From Pseudomonas citri (GTDB taxonomy: Bacteria; Pseudomonadota; Gammaproteobacteria; Pseudomonadales; Pseudomonadaceae), in contig NZ_JAODAB010000003.1 in NCBI RefSeq assembly GCF_025336485.1, positions 124,001 through 188,000 on the forward strand: 64,000 nucleotides of DNA. The letters run 5' to 3'. Position 1 is the first letter of the stretch. Each line of letters begins with the position of its first letter. The notes beneath the pieces are model-generated. The model did no database searches, was not told the origin of the DNA, and worked only from the letters and a program-made list of their open reading frames with translations. This document shows positions 15,741 through 25,451 of this stretch, piece by piece. Made by a program: the position numbers and the translations under genes.

Positions 15741-17102
15741 ATGCAGGAAAGTACCTGGCTGCTTGGCGTTCTCTTCTCGTCCATTGTGTTGATCATTGTC
15801 CTCATCATGAAAGTGCGGGTTCACGCCTTCATTGCACTGATGATTGCTTGCTTCGTGGTCGGCGCTGGCGCGGGCATGCCCATCGCTAAAATCGTTACAA
15901 CCCTTGAGTCCGGTATCGGTGGGACACTCGGCTTTTTGATCGCAATCATCGGCCTCGGCGGCGTTCTCGGAAAAATACTTGAAGAATCAGGCGGCGCAGA
16001 GCGCCTGGCAAAAACCCTGCTGGACAATCTGGGGTCCAGACGAGCCCATTGGGTCATGGCAATCGTCGGTGCGCTCGCCGGAATCCCTGTGTTTTTCGAA
16101 GTCGGCTTTGTGTTGCTCATTCCCCTCGTGTACGTGGTAGCACGGGAGACAAAGATCAACACCTTGTACCTGGGCATCCCCCTCGCTATCTCGCTGATGA
16201 CCATCCACTGCATTCTGCCGCCACACCCCGCCGCCATGGCAATCACGGTGATGATGGGTGCGGACGTCGGCGCGGTGATTGTTTATGGTCTTCTCGTCGG
16301 CATCCCGACAATGATCATCGCGGGGCCGATCTGGGTCAGCCTCTTCTGTGCCAAAGACGCAGGCGACAAACAACAGGTGTTCCTGAAAGCCCAGGGAGGC
16401 AGTGTAGGAGCGGCCAGAACACTGCCAGGTTTCGCTATTACCTTACTGACCATCAGCCTTCCGCTGATCCTCATGGTGCTCAAAACCGCAACGGCAGGGC
16501 TCGCCGAGGGCGCCTGGGCCAGAGTCGCAGGCCAGTTCGTGGGTAACCCGCTGATTGCCCTGATGCTCTCCGTAGCGTTCGGTTACTGGTCACTGGGGCT
16601 TCGACAAAATCGCAGCATGACCGAACTGCTGGAGCTCACTCAACGCAGCTTCCCGCCCTTGGCGAACATCATTTTCGTCATCGGCGCCGGCGGCGCGTTC
16701 AATGCGGTTCTGATCGAAAGCGGCGTGGGCAAGGCTATTTCAGGATTGCTGGTCGGCTCGGATATCAACCTGATCATCCTGGCCTGGTTCATCGCGTGGG
16801 TCATGCACTTCTCAGTCGGCTCCGCCACCGTAGCGATGGTCAGCGCAGCCGGCATCATCCATCCCATGCTGGCTGCAGACCCCACGTTGAAACCGGAAAT
16901 ACTGGTCATCGCCATTGGTGCAGGCTCCATCGGCTGGGCTCACGTAACGGACTCAGCGTTCTGGGTGGTGAAAGAGTACCTGGGTGTCTCACTGTCCGAG
17001 GCGTTGAAAAAGTTCACCGGAGGAACGGTGGTTGCCTCGATCGTGGCATTGGTGGCGACGCTTGCGCTTAACCACATCATGTCCATCAGTAACGGCGGTT
17101 GA
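15741..17102 (+). CDS. GntP-family permease (DsdX/gluconate permease type)
   Basis: A 453-residue inner-membrane transporter with about 12-14 hydrophobic segments, the length and layout of GntP-family H+ symporters. GIPVFFEVGFVLLIPLVYV and HCILPPHPAAMAITVMMGADVG are the family signature loops. Family members carry gluconate, idonate or D-serine (DsdX). Since the gene follows dsdA, folD and purU, import of D-serine or a related hydroxy amino acid is the best guess. ATG 15741 is preferred because GAGG lies about 9 bases upstream; a GTG at 15726 is also in frame. The gap before it holds a strong hairpin. Confidence 0.88.
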   Translation: MQESTWLLGVLFSSIVLIIVLIMKVRVHAFIALMIACFVVGAGAGMPIAKIVTTLESGIGGTLGFLIAIIGLGGVLGKILEESGGAERLAKTLLDNLGSRRAHWVMAIVGALAGIPVFFEVGFVLLIPLVYVVARETKINTLYLGIPLAISLMTIHCILPPHPAAMAITVMMGADVGAVIVYGLLVGIPTMIIAGPIWVSLFCAKDAGDKQQVFLKAQGGSVGAARTLPGFAITLLTISLPLILMVLKTATAGLAEGAWARVAGQFVGNPLIALMLSVAFGYWSLGLRQNRSMTELLELTQRSFPPLANIIFVIGAGGAFNAVLIESGVGKAISGLLVGSDINLIILAWFIAWVMHFSVGSATVAMVSAAGIIHPMLAADPTLKPEILVIAIGAGSIGWAHVTDSAFWVVKEYLGVSLSEALKKFTGGTVVASIVALVATLALNHIMSISNGG

Positions 17103-17122
17103 TCGCGGTGCTGTTACCGCGA
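17103..17122. terminator. possible bidirectional hairpin after the permease gene
   Basis: TCGCGGT at 17103-17109 pairs with ACCGCGA at 17116-17122 around a 6-base loop, directly after the permease stop codon. It also sits just beyond the stop of the leftward MCP remnant. The stem is short and lacks a clear T-tract, so terminator function is tentative. Confidence 0.4.
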
Positions 17123-17123
17123 C

Positions 17124-17213
17124 CTAAACCTTGAACTGACCTACCAGCTCCCGCTGATGATGCGCGAGCTGCGTCAGGCTTTGGCTTGCTGCTGTGGTTC
17201 GCTGCGCACCCTC
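17124..17213 (-). pseudogene. remnant of a methyl-accepting chemotaxis protein C terminus
   Basis: Read leftward, about 29 codons ending at 17124 give AQRTTAASQSLTQLAHHQRE followed by LVGQFKV and a stop. This is the characteristic last helix of Pseudomonas chemoreceptors (compare the nearby chemoreceptor, which ends [13 protein letters not shown]). Upstream sequence shows no matching signalling domain, so only the extreme 3' end survives. It suggests a chemoreceptor gene once lay here and was replaced when the FliB-like gene and its promoter arrived or rearranged. Confidence 0.55.
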
Positions 17214-17313
17214 GCTCCCCCCATAAGCGCCTTCACGATTTGCTCTCCCCCATGGAACAACTCCAGTGCAACGACCACTCACCCTGACCGAATCTTGATC
17301 ACTGGAGATGTTC

Positions 17314-18489
17314 ATGGGTATTCAGTCCGCCATGGCTTACCGATATGTGCAGCAATTCTCATGCTTGGCCGAACGCTGCGAAGACAACTGCTGTAAAGGC
17401 GACTGGCGAATCGCGGTCAGCGAACGTAGCCAGGACCTGTATAGCCGCAGCTATCCAGAACTCCTGAACCTGATCGCCAAGGACGATTCCGGTTATCAGA
17501 TGAACAGAGCTGGCGGTCAGTGTGGGGCGCTTGAGGGTGGGCGTTGCCGGATACATGCTCAGCATGGCGAGCAGGTGCTCACCGATACTTGTGCCAACTA
17601 CCCGCGTATGTATCGCCGGATAAACGACGCCCTGGTGAAGTCTGCGACCATGAGTTGCCCGGAAGTTGCCCGCTTGGGGCTGTTTGGCGACGCCCCCTTC
17701 CACATGGAGGAGAGCCGGCAGGACGACTTCCATCTTTACGGGGCCCGTAATCAGGCTGTTCCTGGTATGAACTTGTCCCAATGGCGATCCGTGGTCAGCC
17801 TGCTGTTACAAATGACGCTATCGACGCAATTGTCTGTCGACCAGGTACTGCTGCGCCTGAACTGGATCGCCGCCCGGCTGGCCACGATTCCCTATGCCGA
17901 CTGGGCCGAGAAGCTACCCCTTCAGACGTCGGAATATGAATCGCCAATAGCGAGCAGCGAGCCGATTCTGGCTGACCCGTTGCTGATTGTATTGATGAGT
18001 GTCCTGAATGCGTCAGGCGTACCCCAAGCAATGCGTCAGCAGATACTCGGCGCCTCGGCGATCGAGCCGGGAGAAACGCCGGAGCTGGCTCAATGGCTGC
18101 TCAAGCCGGCCTATCGGGAGCTTTACCGTGAGGAGCTTCACACCGCGCTCGATCCAGTCCTGAAGCGTTTCATCGCCGCCGAAATGACACGCACGGGGTT
18201 CCCGTTCATTTCCAATACCCCTGCCGGCCTCGATTACGGTGTGAGCCTGACTGAGTGGGCGGCCACGTTGGCAATCCGAACCTTGACCTTACGCTACCTG
18301 CTGCTTGCCTACTGTGATGTGGACACACGGCAGGCGCCGGACGAGCAAAAAATCGTCGATCTGGTCTATCGATTTTGCCGGGCGGCCAGCCATAACGCTG
18401 TTACGGCAGCCGAAAGGACTTTGCGCAACGCAATTGGCGAGAGAGGTGCATCGTATCTGTGTGCCCTGCTCGCGCAAATGCACAACTGA
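17314..18489 (+). CDS. fliB: FliB-family flagellin lysine-N-methylase
   Basis: A 391-residue protein of the FliB family, which methylates lysines of flagellin in Salmonella. The N-terminal cysteine cluster is clear: Cys17, Cys22, Cys26, Cys27 in FSCLAERCEDNCCKGDW, with further cysteines near residues 64, 72 and 87 (CGALEGGRC and DTCANYPRMY). This pattern fits the proposed metal or Fe-S site of the family. The remainder is helical with no recognisable standard SAM-binding Rossmann motif. ATG 17314 is chosen because GGAG lies 6 bases upstream; ATG 17308 is too close to it. No flagellar genes adjoin; neighbours are an MCP remnant and a chemoreceptor gene. The substrate is therefore inferred from family only. 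Confidence 0.8.
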   Translation: MGIQSAMAYRYVQQFSCLAERCEDNCCKGDWRIAVSERSQDLYSRSYPELLNLIAKDDSGYQMNRAGGQCGALEGGRCRIHAQHGEQVLTDTCANYPRMYRRINDALVKSATMSCPEVARLGLFGDAPFHMEESRQDDFHLYGARNQAVPGMNLSQWRSVVSLLLQMTLSTQLSVDQVLLRLNWIAARLATIPYADWAEKLPLQTSEYESPIASSEPILADPLLIVLMSVLNASGVPQAMRQQILGASAIEPGETPELAQWLLKPAYRELYREELHTALDPVLKRFIAAEMTRTGFPFISNTPAGLDYGVSLTEWAATLAIRTLTLRYLLLAYCDVDTRQAPDEQKIVDLVYRFCRAASHNAVTAAERTLRNAIGERGASYLCALLAQMHN

Positions 18490-18550
18490 ATAGGCAGTGA
18501 CAGACTAACCCGCAGGTTGGCTGCACCTGACCATGGTACCGGACTTGTGC

Positions 18551-20737
18551 TCACGCAAGATCGTGAGTCAGTCCATGGCCGGGTCGCCAATGCCCACCAC
18601 AGGCAGCCAACCAGGCGAAAAAATCGGCGACCGGCATCGGCTTTGCGATCAAGTACCCCTGCACCTCATGGCAGCCGAAACGCTCCAGCACGTCGCAGGC
18701 ATCCGGGTGCTCCACGCCTTCGGCAACGAGGCGTAAATTCATGATCAAGCCGAGTTGCACAATCGCCCTGACAATCTCCTGCTGTTCGGGACGGTGCAGT
18801 TGGGCGATGAAAGAACGATCGATTTTCAGTTCATCGACAGGCAACCTCGACAGGTAGGCCAATGATGAATGACCGGTGCCGAAATCATCGATCGACAGTG
18901 CGAAACCCAGCCGACGCAGTTGCGACAACGATGCCAGGGCCTGATCGGGATTATGCATGGCACTGGATTCGGTGATTTCCAGACAAATATGCTCGGCCCT
19001 GGCCCCGGTTTGCTGGAGCAAGGCCTCGACTTTTTTTGGAAAGGCAGGGGACTCCAGATCCTGCACGCTCAGGTTGACGCTGATCCGAACGGCCCGGGAA
19101 TTGGCATAGGCTCGCGCCAACTGCATGCATTCGCGCAATAGCCAGAGACTGAGCGCGCAGATCTTGCCGTTATGTTCGATGATCGGTAGAAAGGCCCCCG
19201 GCGCAAGCAAACCCAAGCAAGGGTGTTGCCAGCGCACCAGCGCTTCGGCGGCATCAACCCTGCCACTGCCGAGCGCGGCCTTGGGTTGCAGGAAGACTCG
19301 CAACTCACCGGCAGCAATAGCCCCATCGAAATCATCCAGCAGAGCCATCATCTGCTGACGCCGACGCTCCTGCTCTGGATCGTAGAACACATGAGTGCGC
19401 GCCAGGTTGCGGGCCGAATCCAGGGCGGCCTCGGCATGACAGAGCAAATCCTGGACCTGTCGGCCATGACTTGGAAAACGGGCCAGCCCGAGGCGGGCAT
19501 CGACCCTGACCCGATGATGTCCGCCGAGGCTGAAGGGAACATCGAGCGTCCTGACAAGGCGGGCAAGACAAGCCTCTTCATCACAACGCAGCAACAGCGC
19601 GAATCCGTCGGAGGGCAACCGTGCCAGGATCTCCCCTTCACCAAGCACGGCTGCCAGACGCTGCGCCACCCCTTGCAACAGCAGGTTGCCATCAGCATAG
19701 CCGTACAGCGAGTTGATGCGTTTGACGTCGCGGATATCGAAGATGGCGACGGAAAGTTCGGGCCCCCTTCGATATCCCTCTTCGAGCAACTGATCGACAT
19801 CCATGACGAATCGCGTCCGGTTGGGCAAACCTGTCAATGGGTCTTCGAACGCCAGTTGGGATATTCGTAACTCCCGACTGGCAATGACATCGCTCATGCG
19901 CCCTATCGCATAAGACAAGGTGCCCAATTCATCCCGACCGGTAGGCAGGTTCAACCGGTAGTCGCCACTGGCAATCTGTCGAGCCGCCTGGCTCAGGTTG
20001 CGCAAGGGGGCAATAAAGGCGCGCGCCAGAGGCAGACCGACCAGCAAGCCGAGCAGGAACGTCGCCAGGCCGATGCCCAGGAACAACAACAGGCAGGCCA
20101 GTCGTTCCGCCTCGATCTCCTTGAGGGTGACGTCCGCCCCGAGGACCAGATCGACACCCTGTGGTCCGGCCAAAGGTGAAAACAGGGAACGGAAGCTGCC
20201 AAACTCGTCACGGTACTCGGCAAAAGCGTTGTGCCTGCTCTGAAACACCCGATCCAGTTCAGGCGGACCACTTTCATAAACGGCCAGGTGCTTGCCATAG
20301 AGACCGGCTTCAATTTTCGTCACGCTCGCCGAGTCCATTACGAAACGGGTATGGCCCTGGCGTCGGACCAGGACGTAGATCGAATCGACCCCGGCCTTTT
20401 GCGCATACTCATCCAGCAACAACAACATCGAACGGTAGCGCTGCTCATCGAACGGTCCGTCACTCAGCAGTTCGCGCAGATAATCGTCACCGATTACCAT
20501 CGGCAACGCTTGCACGGTACTGGTCAGGCGAGTGTTGATCACTTTATCGTCGGCAGCGGTTTTCAAGCGATAACCACTGACGGTAAAGAGGATCGTCGCA
20601 AGCAGATGGATCGCAATGAAACTCAGCGAGACTTTGCTCAACAACGAGAGCGAGCATAGCCTGTCGATTACACCCAGGCCGCGTAACGACGCGGGCTCAG
20701 GCATTGCCCAACCTTGCTGTTCATAAATCTCGCTCAT
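18551..20737 (-). CDS. membrane c-di-GMP phosphodiesterase: periplasmic sensor, HAMP, degenerate GGDEF, EAL
   Basis: A 728-residue membrane signalling protein. One transmembrane helix lies near residues 33-53 and another near 210-235, with a ~150-residue periplasmic region between. A HAMP region follows, then a GGDEF domain starting DPLTGLPNRTRF, then an EAL domain. The GGDEF signature reads PSDGF, so cyclase activity is unlikely. The EAL domain keeps AEALVRW, the Asn in VNLSVQ, EITESS, DDFGTGHSSL, KIDRSFI and AEGVE, so it should hydrolyse c-di-GMP, with the degenerate GGDEF as a possible GTP sensor (as in CdpA/RbdA-like proteins). It is followed upstream on the same strand by a chemoreceptor gene 40 bases away, suggesting linked control of motility. 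Confidence 0.92.
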   Translation of the reverse strand: MSEIYEQQGWAMPEPASLRGLGVIDRLCSLSLLSKVSLSFIAIHLLATILFTVSGYRLKTAADDKVINTRLTSTVQALPMVIGDDYLRELLSDGPFDEQRYRSMLLLLDEYAQKAGVDSIYVLVRRQGHTRFVMDSASVTKIEAGLYGKHLAVYESGPPELDRVFQSRHNAFAEYRDEFGSFRSLFSPLAGPQGVDLVLGADVTLKEIEAERLACLLLFLGIGLATFLLGLLVGLPLARAFIAPLRNLSQAARQIASGDYRLNLPTGRDELGTLSYAIGRMSDVIASRELRISQLAFEDPLTGLPNRTRFVMDVDQLLEEGYRRGPELSVAIFDIRDVKRINSLYGYADGNLLLQGVAQRLAAVLGEGEILARLPSDGFALLLRCDEEACLARLVRTLDVPFSLGGHHRVRVDARLGLARFPSHGRQVQDLLCHAEAALDSARNLARTHVFYDPEQERRRQQMMALLDDFDGAIAAGELRVFLQPKAALGSGRVDAAEALVRWQHPCLGLLAPGAFLPIIEHNGKICALSLWLLRECMQLARAYANSRAVRISVNLSVQDLESPAFPKKVEALLQQTGARAEHICLEITESSAMHNPDQALASLSQLRRLGFALSIDDFGTGHSSLAYLSRLPVDELKIDRSFIAQLHRPEQQEIVRAIVQLGLIMNLRLVAEGVEHPDACDVLERFGCHEVQGYLIAKPMPVADFFAWLAACGGHWRPGHGLTHDLA

Positions 20738-20777
20738 AGGTCGTCCCTGACTGTGTCAATCGGAATCATTCGAGGCT

Positions 20778-22349
20778 TCACACGGTGAATCGACTGACCA
20801 GGCCTTGCAGCTCACCCCCAAGCTGAGCCAGTTCAACACTGGACGCAGCAATTTCAGCGCTGGCTTCAGCAGACTGGTCGGCGGTTTCACGCACATTCAA
20901 GACGCTGCGGTTGATCTCCTCGGCTACGGCGGTCTGCTCCTCCGCTGCCGTGGCGATCAACATGCTCATCTGCTGGATGTTGGAAACCTGCTGTGTAATC
21001 GTCGCCAGGGCCTCCCCGGTATCACGTACGCCGGTGACCGTCGAACGCGTCTGTTGCACGCTGGTTTGCATCATCCGTGAACTTTCTTCAGCGATCCGCT
21101 GCAGGCCTTCGATCAGGTTTTCGATTTCTTCCGATGACTGTTGTGTACGTTGCGCCAGGCTGCGTACTTCGTCCGCGACCACAGCAAAGCCACGACCCGC
21201 CTCACCTGCGCGTGCCGCCTCGATGGCCGCGTTGAGGGCCAGCAGATTGGTTTGTCCGGCGACTGTCTTGATGACATCGAGCACGCCGCCGATACGCTCG
21301 CTTTCCTGATGAAGACGGGTCATGGACTCGGCGGACATGCCGACCTCGCGGGCGAGCGTCTCTATCTGTACCACCGCCTGCTGCGATACCTCCAAGGCAT
21401 TGCTGGCCTCAAGGTCGGCTGTTTTTGCCGCTCCAGCTGCATTTTCAGAGTGGCGAGCCACCTCAAGCACGGTCGAGGTCATTTCATTCATTGCTGTTGC
21501 GACCAGATCGGTTTCGCTCTTCTGGCTGTCGATACCTGCCCGGGTCTGGGTGGTGATGGTCGCCAACTGGCTCGCAGAAGCGGCCAGCCGATGCGAACTG
21601 CCGCCAATTTGCGAGATGACATCACGCAGGCGCCGACTCATGTTGTTGATTGAACGCAACAGTTGTCCCAGTTCGTCGGCGCGGTCGCTATGCAGTTCTA
21701 CGGTCAGGTCGCCATTGGCAATGCGTTCTGAAGCCTGCAACGTCTGTTGTAGGGGAATGACGATCTGACGACCGATACCCCAGGCAATCAGCCCGCCCAA
21801 TGCCAATGAAAAGAGTGTGACCGCACCCAGGATGATGAGCACGAGATCCACGCTGCTCTTGGCCCGGTTTTCTTCGGCGGCATACAACTCATTGATTTCA
21901 CCTTGCAAGGACGCCAGTGACTCATTCAGTTTCAAGGCCACTTGCGCATTCTCTGGTCCAGACTGTCTGCGATGTTGTGTGTCGATATAGGCACGCAGTT
22001 TTTCGTCCAGGCGCCTTACCGCCCCCAGATCCTCCTGGGGCCAGCCGCCGGCCCGGATATCATCCAACATACTGGAGAGCATCTGTTGCATGGTTTTCAG
22101 GTTCGCATCATGTCGGGCGAGCTGCTCTGAATCCGCCGTCAAGGCATAAACGAAATTGGCATCCCGGGAGAAGACCGTCTGATCGAACAGGCTGCCAAGG
22201 CGATTGATCCGTGTCAGGGACTGACCGTCGCCACGCAAGCCATAAAAACCCGTCAATGCAAGTAATACAGCCAGGGCCAATAACAATCCGAACCCCAGCG
22301 CCAGTTTTCGGGTGACGGTCAAATGCTCTAATGCGAAACCACGCGACAT
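20778..22349 (-). CDS. methyl-accepting chemotaxis protein (four-helix-bundle sensor)
   Basis: A 523-residue inner-membrane chemoreceptor. TM1 is near residues 15-35, a periplasmic helical ligand-binding region of ~150 residues follows (length fits a 4HB/TarH-type domain), TM2 is near 170-195, then HAMP and the cytoplasmic signalling domain. The hairpin tip reads [20 protein letters not shown] with [18 protein letters not shown] following, the conserved core that contacts CheA and CheW. No C-terminal CheR-binding pentapeptide is present. ATG 22349 is preferred because ACGAGG lies 9 bases upstream; ATG 22367 would add six residues. It is upstream of the EAL gene on the same strand. The ligand is unknown. 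Confidence 0.93.
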   Translation of the reverse strand: MSRGFALEHLTVTRKLALGFGLLLALAVLLALTGFYGLRGDGQSLTRINRLGSLFDQTVFSRDANFVYALTADSEQLARHDANLKTMQQMLSSMLDDIRAGGWPQEDLGAVRRLDEKLRAYIDTQHRRQSGPENAQVALKLNESLASLQGEINELYAAEENRAKSSVDLVLIILGAVTLFSLALGGLIAWGIGRQIVIPLQQTLQASERIANGDLTVELHSDRADELGQLLRSINNMSRRLRDVISQIGGSSHRLAASASQLATITTQTRAGIDSQKSETDLVATAMNEMTSTVLEVARHSENAAGAAKTADLEASNALEVSQQAVVQIETLAREVGMSAESMTRLHQESERIGGVLDVIKTVAGQTNLLALNAAIEAARAGEAGRGFAVVADEVRSLAQRTQQSSEEIENLIEGLQRIAEESSRMMQTSVQQTRSTVTGVRDTGEALATITQQVSNIQQMSMLIATAAEEQTAVAEEINRSVLNVRETADQSAEASAEIAASSVELAQLGGELQGLVSRFTV

Positions 22350-22367
22350 GGGCGACAACCTCGTCAT

Positions 22368-22740
22368 ACTGTTTTATTCCGGTCGTACTGATGCTTCACT
22401 GCCGGAAAAACCGACAAGTGGCCATTGCAAAGTATTTTTGAAAAAGACACTTCCAGCTCGACAAACGACCGTCGATTGAATGGGATAAAATGTGGAACCA
22501 AAGTGCCAGTACGAAGAATATCACCGCCTTGCAAAAGAAGGAATCGCTTATTAAAAATCCAAATATGGATATCTGAAATCCATATTTCAACATTCCTAAT
22601 CCTGGTCATCCTCGGTAAAATCGCAGCCCCAAAGGAAACTTGATCAAGTAAGCGACCACTCAACGACAATCGCTGGCGCTGGAAAAATAAAACTGACAAC
22701 TCCACTCTTTGCCAGCACCTGGCAAATACCAAGGTTAATC
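22368..22740. promoter_or_regulatory. A+T-rich divergent promoter region with a 10-bp inverted repeat
   Basis: About 370 bases with no gene, clearly richer in A+T than its surroundings. AAATATGGAT at 22561-22570 and ATCCATATTT at 22578-22587 are exact complements separated by 7 bases. They lie 154 bases upstream of the rightward LysR gene and 212 bases upstream of the leftward chemoreceptor gene. A LysR or H-NS/MvaT-type target would fit the composition, but neither is shown. Confidence 0.5.
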
Positions 22741-23622
22741 ATGCTCAATGATATAGCTATCTTTGTACAAATTGTCCGCAGTGGTAATCTCTCAATAGCC
22801 AGCAAGAAGCTGGGAGTGCCAGCCAATACCCTGAGTCGTCGCCTGGCCAATCTAGAGCAACTCTTGGGAACTCCCCTTCTTTTTCGCTCGACCCGCGCGC
22901 TTCGCTGCACTCCCGCGGGCGAGCAGCTGTATAACCAGAGTTTCAAGAGTGTCGACACACTTCTCACATCGATAGAATCCCTCAGGCATATGGAAGGACA
23001 GCCCTCTGGGAAAGCACGTGTCCAGGTGTCGAGCAGTTTTTTCGAGCATTCTGAATATGACTTCCTGCAAAATTTTTTCAATAAATATCCCGACATAGAG
23101 CTGGAGCTGATCGTTGCCGATGTAGAGCCGAACCTCACGGAGGATGGTATCGACTTGCTGTTACGCGTCGGCAAGCCTAAAAAAAGCAGTTATGTCATGC
23201 GAAAACTATGCGATGTCACCTTGGGCTTGTATGCAAGCGAAGAGTATCTGATTGAGCATGGCACCCCCCAGTCCATAGACGATCTTATTGGTCATGAACA
23301 TATTCAATTCCTGGGGCAAACACTCAACAACACCTTGACGCTCAAGAGGTTTGATGAATTTTTCAGCGTACCTATCCGAGGAAGATTCTCGTCAAATTCA
23401 ATGCTCGGCTTGATCAATGCCGCCACCCAAGGACTTGGTATTGCATTGTTAAATAACGTGATGATTCAGTTTAAAAGAAGAGAGTTGATTCATGTTCTTC
23501 CGGAATACTTTCTCCCCACCGATGGGTATTATGCAGTTTTTCCGAATCAAAAATCCCTGTCGCCGGCAGCGCGTACTTTTCTCGATTATGTGATTGATAA
23601 AACGGCCAACTGCAGCCCATAG
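22741..23622 (+). CDS. LysR-family regulator of low G+C content
   Basis: A 293-residue LysR protein: HTH in residues about 1-60 (IFVQIVRSGNLSIASKKLG, then NTLSRRLANLEQLLGTPLLF) and a substrate-binding domain of the CrgA/DsdC-like type (SGKARVQVSSSFFEHSEYDFL). Codon use is markedly richer in A+T than neighbouring genes, with many AAA, AAT and ATA codons, so recent acquisition is plausible. No obvious target gene adjoins: the chemoreceptor is divergent and ScrY converges. It may control genes elsewhere or itself. The start is ATG 22741; the upstream region is A+T rich and no strong Shine-Dalgarno sequence is visible. Confidence 0.85.
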   Translation: MLNDIAIFVQIVRSGNLSIASKKLGVPANTLSRRLANLEQLLGTPLLFRSTRALRCTPAGEQLYNQSFKSVDTLLTSIESLRHMEGQPSGKARVQVSSSFFEHSEYDFLQNFFNKYPDIELELIVADVEPNLTEDGIDLLLRVGKPKKSSYVMRKLCDVTLGLYASEEYLIEHGTPQSIDDLIGHEHIQFLGQTLNNTLTLKRFDEFFSVPIRGRFSSNSMLGLINAATQGLGIALLNNVMIQFKRRELIHVLPEYFLPTDGYYAVFPNQKSLSPAARTFLDYVIDKTANCSP

Positions 23623-23672
23623 GATGGGGCCCGGCGAGTGACTTTGCGGAACATCCGAATGTGGGGCGCGAA

Positions 23673-23698
23673 GCGATGATGAGGCAAGGCATCATCGC
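23673..23698. terminator. hairpin between convergent LysR and scrY genes
   Basis: GCGATGATG at 23673-23681 pairs exactly with CATCATCGC at 23690-23698 around an 8-base loop. It lies between the rightward LysR stop (23622) and the leftward scrY stop (23722). A bidirectional terminator is likely by position, although no T-tract is obvious. Confidence 0.5.
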
Positions 23699-23721
23699 GC
23701 CGCACCTTCATGACCGCTCAT

Positions 23722-25305
<1,584 letters not shown>

Positions 25306-25409
25306 TTATTTTTCGTTCCCGCGCCCTGTTTCCGCACCGAGATTCCGAATTGTCAGAACCTGCGAAAAAAAGGATGCCTCATGGCAAATACGCTGCTACA
25401 TTTGGCGAT

Positions 25410-25421
25410 GTTAACGTTAAC
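25410..25421. promoter_or_regulatory. 12-bp perfect LacI/GalR-type operator
   Basis: GTTAACGTTAAC is fully symmetric with a central ACGT, the hallmark of LacI-family operators; flanking T on each side gives near-symmetry over 14 bases. It lies 31 bases upstream of the sugar-binding-protein start and 126 bases from the divergent scrY start. The LacI-type regulator encoded at 31294-32286 is the obvious binder (inference). A position this close to the start suggests repression of the ABC operon by blocking RNA polymerase. Confidence 0.75.
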
Positions 25422-25451
25422 TTTTCTAAAAACAAAAATAAAGAGGGCCTT

